The notes under the pieces were generated by a model. The model was not told the DNA's origin. It did no database searches and saw only the letters and a list, made by a program, of their open reading frames with translations. From assembly GCF_001657475.1 (NCBI RefSeq), contig NZ_LXEY01000022.1, positions 372,001 to 436,000 on the forward strand: 64,000 nucleotides of DNA, read 5' to 3'. The DNA comes from Enteractinococcus helveticum. GTDB lineage: Bacteria; Actinomycetota; Actinomycetes; Actinomycetales; Micrococcaceae. Both the position numbers and the translations under genes were made by a program. Positions 60,760-64,000 of this stretch are shown here, piece by piece; the first letter of the stretch is position 1; every line of letters begins with the position of its first letter.

Positions 60760-61712
60760 TAACGTGGCACCGACACAGTAGCGATCAGACCGGTCAAAAC
60801 CTGGTCGATGCTGACCCCGTCCATCTCGGCTTCTGGTCGCAGCGACACACGGTGGCGCAAGCAAGGTAACAGGAGTGCTTGAACGTCGTCGGGGGTAATG
60901 AAATCCCGACCGACCAGCCAAGCCCAGGCCTTTGCGGTCTTCATCAGCGCGGTGGACCCACGCGGTGACACGCCCATTTGGAAGGAGGGCGAATTTCGGG
61001 TCGCATGGATCAGCTCAACGATGTACCGCAACACCTCGGGGGAGGTCTTCACCTGAGCGATTTCTGCGCGAGCAGCCGCGATCGTGTCGGCGTCCGCGAC
61101 AGCTTTCAGGCCAGCCTGGACCAGATCCGTGGGACGGAAACCGGTTGCGTGCCGATGCAGAATTTGTAGTTCTTCTTCGGGCGAGGGGAGATCGAGTTTG
61201 ACCTTGAGCATGAAGCGATCCAGCTGGGCCTCGGGCAGGGGATAGGTGCCCTCGTATTCGATCGGGTTCTGGGTGGCAATGACCATAAACGGTTCGGGCA
61301 AGGGATAGGTAGTGCCATCCACAGAGACCTGATGTTCCTCCATGGCCTCCAGCAGCGCGGCCTGAGTTTTTGGTGGGGTGCGGTTGATTTCATCGGCCAA
61401 CATCAGGTTGGTAAATACCGGCCCCTCGCGGAAGCGGAACTCGGCGGTGGAGGCGTCATAAATCAACGACCCGGTCACATCACCGGGCATCAGGTCCGGA
61501 GTAAATTGGACACGCGAGTTGTTCAGGTCCATGGCCTGGGACAGGCTACGCACCAGCAGGGTTTTGGCCACACCGGGCACGCCTTCTAACAGGACGTGTC
61601 CTTCGGCAAGTAACCCAATCAACAGCGAGGTTACGGCGTGGTCTTGCCCGACGACGGCTTTGGCGACCTCAGTTCGGACGTCGTTGAGGGCGGGACGGGC
61701 GGTGGTGTTCAC
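60759..61712 (-). CDS. MoxR-family AAA+ ATPase
   Basis: 317 residues. Walker A VLLEGVPGVAKTLLVRSLS near residue 35, Walker B NLMLADEINRTPPKTQAALLEAM, sensor 1 MVIATQNPIEYEGTYPLPEAQLDRFML, and the C-terminal helical lid (VSPRGSTALMKTAKAWAWLVGR, VTPDDVQALLLP-like FITPDDVQALLLPCLRHR). MoxR proteins act with DUF58 proteins in assembly of other complexes. Four-base overlap with the upstream gene. Confidence 0.95.
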   Translation of the reverse strand: MNTTARPALNDVRTEVAKAVVGQDHAVTSLLIGLLAEGHVLLEGVPGVAKTLLVRSLSQAMDLNNSRVQFTPDLMPGDVTGSLIYDASTAEFRFREGPVFTNLMLADEINRTPPKTQAALLEAMEEHQVSVDGTTYPLPEPFMVIATQNPIEYEGTYPLPEAQLDRFMLKVKLDLPSPEEELQILHRHATGFRPTDLVQAGLKAVADADTIAAARAEIAQVKTSPEVLRYIVELIHATRNSPSFQMGVSPRGSTALMKTAKAWAWLVGRDFITPDDVQALLLPCLRHRVSLRPEAEMDGVSIDQVLTGLIATVSVPR

Positions 61713-62905
61713 GAGGACTCCTTTGTTGGCGCGCTGACGCGGTCGCGCACCTGGTGTTCGAGGTCTTGTAGCTGATTGGCCCAGGCGACGAGTTGCTGTG
61801 TGCTCAGCTCGCTGGTGGGCGGGGTGTAGAGCTGTTGCAGCTCGGGCCGGGAGGCGTTCAACTGCACGGCGGTTTCATTTAGGATCGCATCGGAGGAGGC
61901 CTGGGCACCTAGGCGCAGGAGCCGAGCCAGCCGGGCAAGCGATGCCTGTTGGAGTGTGACCAGGGCATGATACCGCTGGTGAGTTTTGGCATACATTCGC
62001 CCGCGGCCCACTGTGGTTTCGGCTGCCGGGACTTCTGCTGGGAGTGGCTCAACGATCACGGGGCCGGTGCGTCGCCCACGGTAGAGCAACCAAATACCTG
62101 TGACGATGACCGCCCAGACAATACCCATCCGAGCCCAGTCGGGCAACTGGACCGGCGAGAGCTGGCCGTCGGTGTCCGGGTCGAACTGGAAGTCGGGTTG
62201 AAACCAGATCACGGTGTCTGATTGCCCCAGCGACCACAGCGCTAATGTTGCCGTGCCGTTGTCATACAGACCGGCGTTGGACAGCATGCGCCAGTCGGCA
62301 AAAATAATTGAGCCTTCGGGGCTCTGGGCAAATGCGTAGGCCGGATCCGCCTGGCCGGTGGATTCATCGACGACGGCGAAACAACCGTGGGCGTCGTCAT
62401 CGATGACCACGCCCTGTCGAACAGCACCGATGGACCCGGCCTCCTGGGCTGCGGGCAGACGACAACTCTGGTCTGCTTCCAGGTTGTCTATGAAACCCAG
62501 GGTGCGGGTCTCATAGACGCCGTCGATGAGGTCTAGCTGTTGGGTGGCGGTGACTCCCGCGAACACCCGCTGGTCTGCCGGGACCAGTTCGGCCAGTTCG
62601 CTCAGGCGCTCGTAGGATGCGGTGGCCATGGCCTGGTACTTATCGTGAAACAGGACCGTGGCATCGGGATTGCGCTGCAGTTCCGAGCGTAACTGGGTCA
62701 TGGACTGGGCTGGGTGTACGGCAATGCCGTGGTCGCTGAGCACACTGGTCAGCGCTGCGGCGCCGTCGTTGGTTTGATCGTCAACGCCCAGGCTGCCATC
62801 GGTGCGGGCAGGCTGCATTGAGATCCAGACCATGACGGCCAACCAGATGGCAACGATCAGCGCTATGACCAGCACAAGCCCGGTCTTGCGGCGAGTTTTG
62901 GTCAT
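61709..62905 (-). CDS. DUF4350 domain membrane protein
   Basis: 398 residues: N-terminal membrane helix (TGLVLVIALIVAIWLAVMVW), a DUF4350 extracytoplasmic domain (NDGAAALTSVLSDHGIAVHPA, NAGLYDNGTATLALWSLGQS), a second helix (MGIVWAVIVTGIWLLYRG) and a cytoplasmic C-terminus with Gln/Leu-rich helices. Standard member of the DUF58-MoxR-DUF4350-DUF4129 set, which is thought to form one membrane complex of unknown role. Confidence 0.88.
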   Translation of the reverse strand: MTKTRRKTGLVLVIALIVAIWLAVMVWISMQPARTDGSLGVDDQTNDGAAALTSVLSDHGIAVHPAQSMTQLRSELQRNPDATVLFHDKYQAMATASYERLSELAELVPADQRVFAGVTATQQLDLIDGVYETRTLGFIDNLEADQSCRLPAAQEAGSIGAVRQGVVIDDDAHGCFAVVDESTGQADPAYAFAQSPEGSIIFADWRMLSNAGLYDNGTATLALWSLGQSDTVIWFQPDFQFDPDTDGQLSPVQLPDWARMGIVWAVIVTGIWLLYRGRRTGPVIVEPLPAEVPAAETTVGRGRMYAKTHQRYHALVTLQQASLARLARLLRLGAQASSDAILNETAVQLNASRPELQQLYTPPTSELSTQQLVAWANQLQDLEHQVRDRVSAPTKESS

Positions 62906-63546
62906 CGAGGCATCAACCTGACCGGGTTGTCGTGTGGGTGTGTTGCGCTTGGTTGGGCGGCGGCGACGGTTTGGGCCAGGGTGATCATGGTGCTCGTGGC
63001 CTCACGAGTTGGGATCGCACTGCCGTAACTGATCTCGTTGAACTGCTCCGAGGCCTCATGAATCGGGATGCGGTAGGAGGGCAATACACTGCCCAGCGAC
63101 CAGCCAAACACAGTCGCGGTGGTTGCCGGGGTGACCTCAATAAGCTCCCGTTCCGCAGCCGAGCGCACCATGGACCGGTACGCCTGTAAATAGGCTTGGT
63201 CCAGTTGTTCGCTGGCCAGCAGTTGGCGGGCCTGGTCGAGGTACTGGGTCGCAGAAACACTGGGGTCAACCAGCTGGGCCTCGGCTTGGGTCGCGCCGGA
63301 GACTGATGGTCGGAAAAAGCGGATCAATAAAATCACCAGGATGACGACGGCGAGCACGAGGAATACCTGAATGATGACGCTACCGGCTCCGGAGGCATCG
63401 ACGTTGAGTTGCATGGCATCGCTAAGCCATTGCAGCACACGTTCCCACCAGCTCATCGCAGCAGGGTCGACGTCATAGGAATCGATACGATCATTTAGTA
63501 GCCGTCGAGCGTCGTCGTCATCGGGCGTCCAGGGGATGGACGTCAT
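62902..63546 (-). CDS. DUF4129 domain membrane protein
   Basis: 214 residues. IPWTPDDDDARRLLNDRIDS and WWERVLQWLSDAM precede a membrane helix (VIIQVFLVLAVVILVILLIRFF), then a DUF4129 cytoplasmic domain (YLQAYRSMVRSAAERELIEV, TPATTATVFGWSLG, FNEISYGSAIPTREATSTMI). Overlaps both neighbours by four bases. Confidence 0.9.
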   Translation of the reverse strand: MTSIPWTPDDDDARRLLNDRIDSYDVDPAAMSWWERVLQWLSDAMQLNVDASGAGSVIIQVFLVLAVVILVILLIRFFRPSVSGATQAEAQLVDPSVSATQYLDQARQLLASEQLDQAYLQAYRSMVRSAAERELIEVTPATTATVFGWSLGSVLPSYRIPIHEASEQFNEISYGSAIPTREATSTMITLAQTVAAAQPSATHPHDNPVRLMPR

Positions 63547-64000
63547 GCACGCGGCCCCGGTGGGTTGGGTGGAGCTTGCGGTGGACCGGATGGGTCAGCC
63601 GGACCGGTTGGGCCAGCATATGGCGGGTATTGCGTTGGCGGGTAACCGCCGCCGGGTTGGGTGGATGCGGCTGAGGCGAATCGACCGGGAACCAGGTCGT
63701 CGGTTTCGTCGTTGGACGATAGTCCTTGTTGCCCGGAAGTGTCGAAACGATCGGCAACGGAACCAGTGGCGCGCTGGGCGGCCAGCTGTTGGAAGTGGAT
63801 GCCCAGGCCTTCTTTGCGGAAGCGGTAATCGTAGTAGAACATGATCGAGATCAACAGACCCATGTTGGTTACGATGAACCCGACCAGCGAGCTGACCGCG
63901 GTAATGATGAGGTTGGTGATCAGCATTGAGGTGAGCAGTTGTCCCTCGGTTCCAGCCGACATCAACACAAAGCTGCCCAGGAAGGACAGCGGACCGGTGA
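63543..64000 (-). CDS. Membrane protein, C-terminal part only (right edge)
   Basis: The frame is open through the right edge, so only the last 150 or so residues are seen. Hydrophobic segments GPLSFLGSFVLMSAG and LITNLIITAVSSLVGFIVTNMG, then the membrane-proximal MFYYDYRFRKEGLGIHFQQLA and a long Pro/Gly-rich cytoplasmic tail. In related operons the gene at this place encodes a glycerophosphoryl-diester-phosphodiesterase membrane-domain-like protein; the YDYRFRKEG motif fits. Start lies outside the window. Confidence 0.8.
   Translation of the reverse strand, partial: TGPLSFLGSFVLMSAGTEGQLLTSMLITNLIITAVSSLVGFIVTNMGLLISIMFYYDYRFRKEGLGIHFQQLAAQRATGSVADRFDTSGQQGLSSNDETDDLVPGRFASAASTQPGGGYPPTQYPPYAGPTGPADPSGPPQAPPNPPGPRA

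Noticed and set aside
59533-60762. 409-codon open frame on the plus strand opposite the DUF58 gene
   Set aside because: It is antisense to a well-supported DUF58 gene, its product is low-complexity with no recognisable motif, and it has no ribosome site.

Overview
The window reads as chromosome of a moderately GC-rich actinobacterium. The gene content and order (divergent hemA/hemE with HemQ-type haem synthesis, AdnAB-NudC-UvrD2 repair block, YlbL and UPF0182 neighbours, DUF58/MoxR/DUF4129 block) fit Micrococcales, probably a Micrococcaceae-like lineage; that placement is inference from gene families, not a database result. No CRISPR array, prophage or intact insertion sequence was seen.

Layout. 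1-8.2 kb: haem biosynthesis, hemA divergent from hemE-hemY-hemQ-hemC-hemD-hemB-hemL, the last five tightly packed, ending in a strong hairpin terminator. 8.3-9.8 kb: a small secreted protein and a scrap region where a decayed copy of a Clp ATPase 3' end (minus) abuts a decayed copy of the hemL 3' end (plus). 9.8-16.4 kb: a gas-vesicle (gvp) cluster: two accessory genes (one frameshifted), gvpA, gvpF, gvpG, gvpO, a GvpA-family protein with a zinc ribbon, a GvpA-family protein fused to GRAM/PH-like domains, gvpK, gvpL. 16.4-21.3 kb: a metallo-beta-lactamase-like protein, an HspR/HAIR-controlled Clp ATPase, and a membrane protein/GntR regulator pair. 21.3-26.7 kb: an oligopeptide/dipeptide ABC importer whose binding-protein gene carries a frameshift.

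27-49.8 kb: an exonuclease, then the DNA-repair block adnA-adnB, an APH-like protein, nudC, uvrD2, a ThiF-like protein, a YgjP-type metallopeptidase, a DUF2342 protein, an RND exporter, a YlbL-type PDZ/Lon protease and a large UPF0182 membrane protein. 49.8-59.2 kb: initiator tRNA-Met, an HtrA protease, a PIG-L deacetylase, a single-polypeptide ECF-sigma/RskA-like anti-sigma fusion, TrmL, a J-domain protein, cysteine desulfurase-MnmA (2-thiouridine pathway), a chorismate mutase-like protein and a MetE-like protein. 59.2-64 kb: an HNH-endonuclease remnant and the DUF58-MoxR-DUF4350-DUF4129-membrane protein operon, running off the right edge.

Most noteworthy: the sigma/anti-sigma fusion, the GvpA-GRAM fusion and zinc-ribbon GvpJ in the gas-vesicle cluster, the A7-tract frameshift inside that cluster, the clp/hemL scrap junction, an exact HAIR operator at the Clp gene, and a recurrent TANNNT-N7-(A/G)TG arrangement that points to leaderless transcripts. 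Two independent frameshifts mean base-level accuracy should be confirmed before either gene is called dead.
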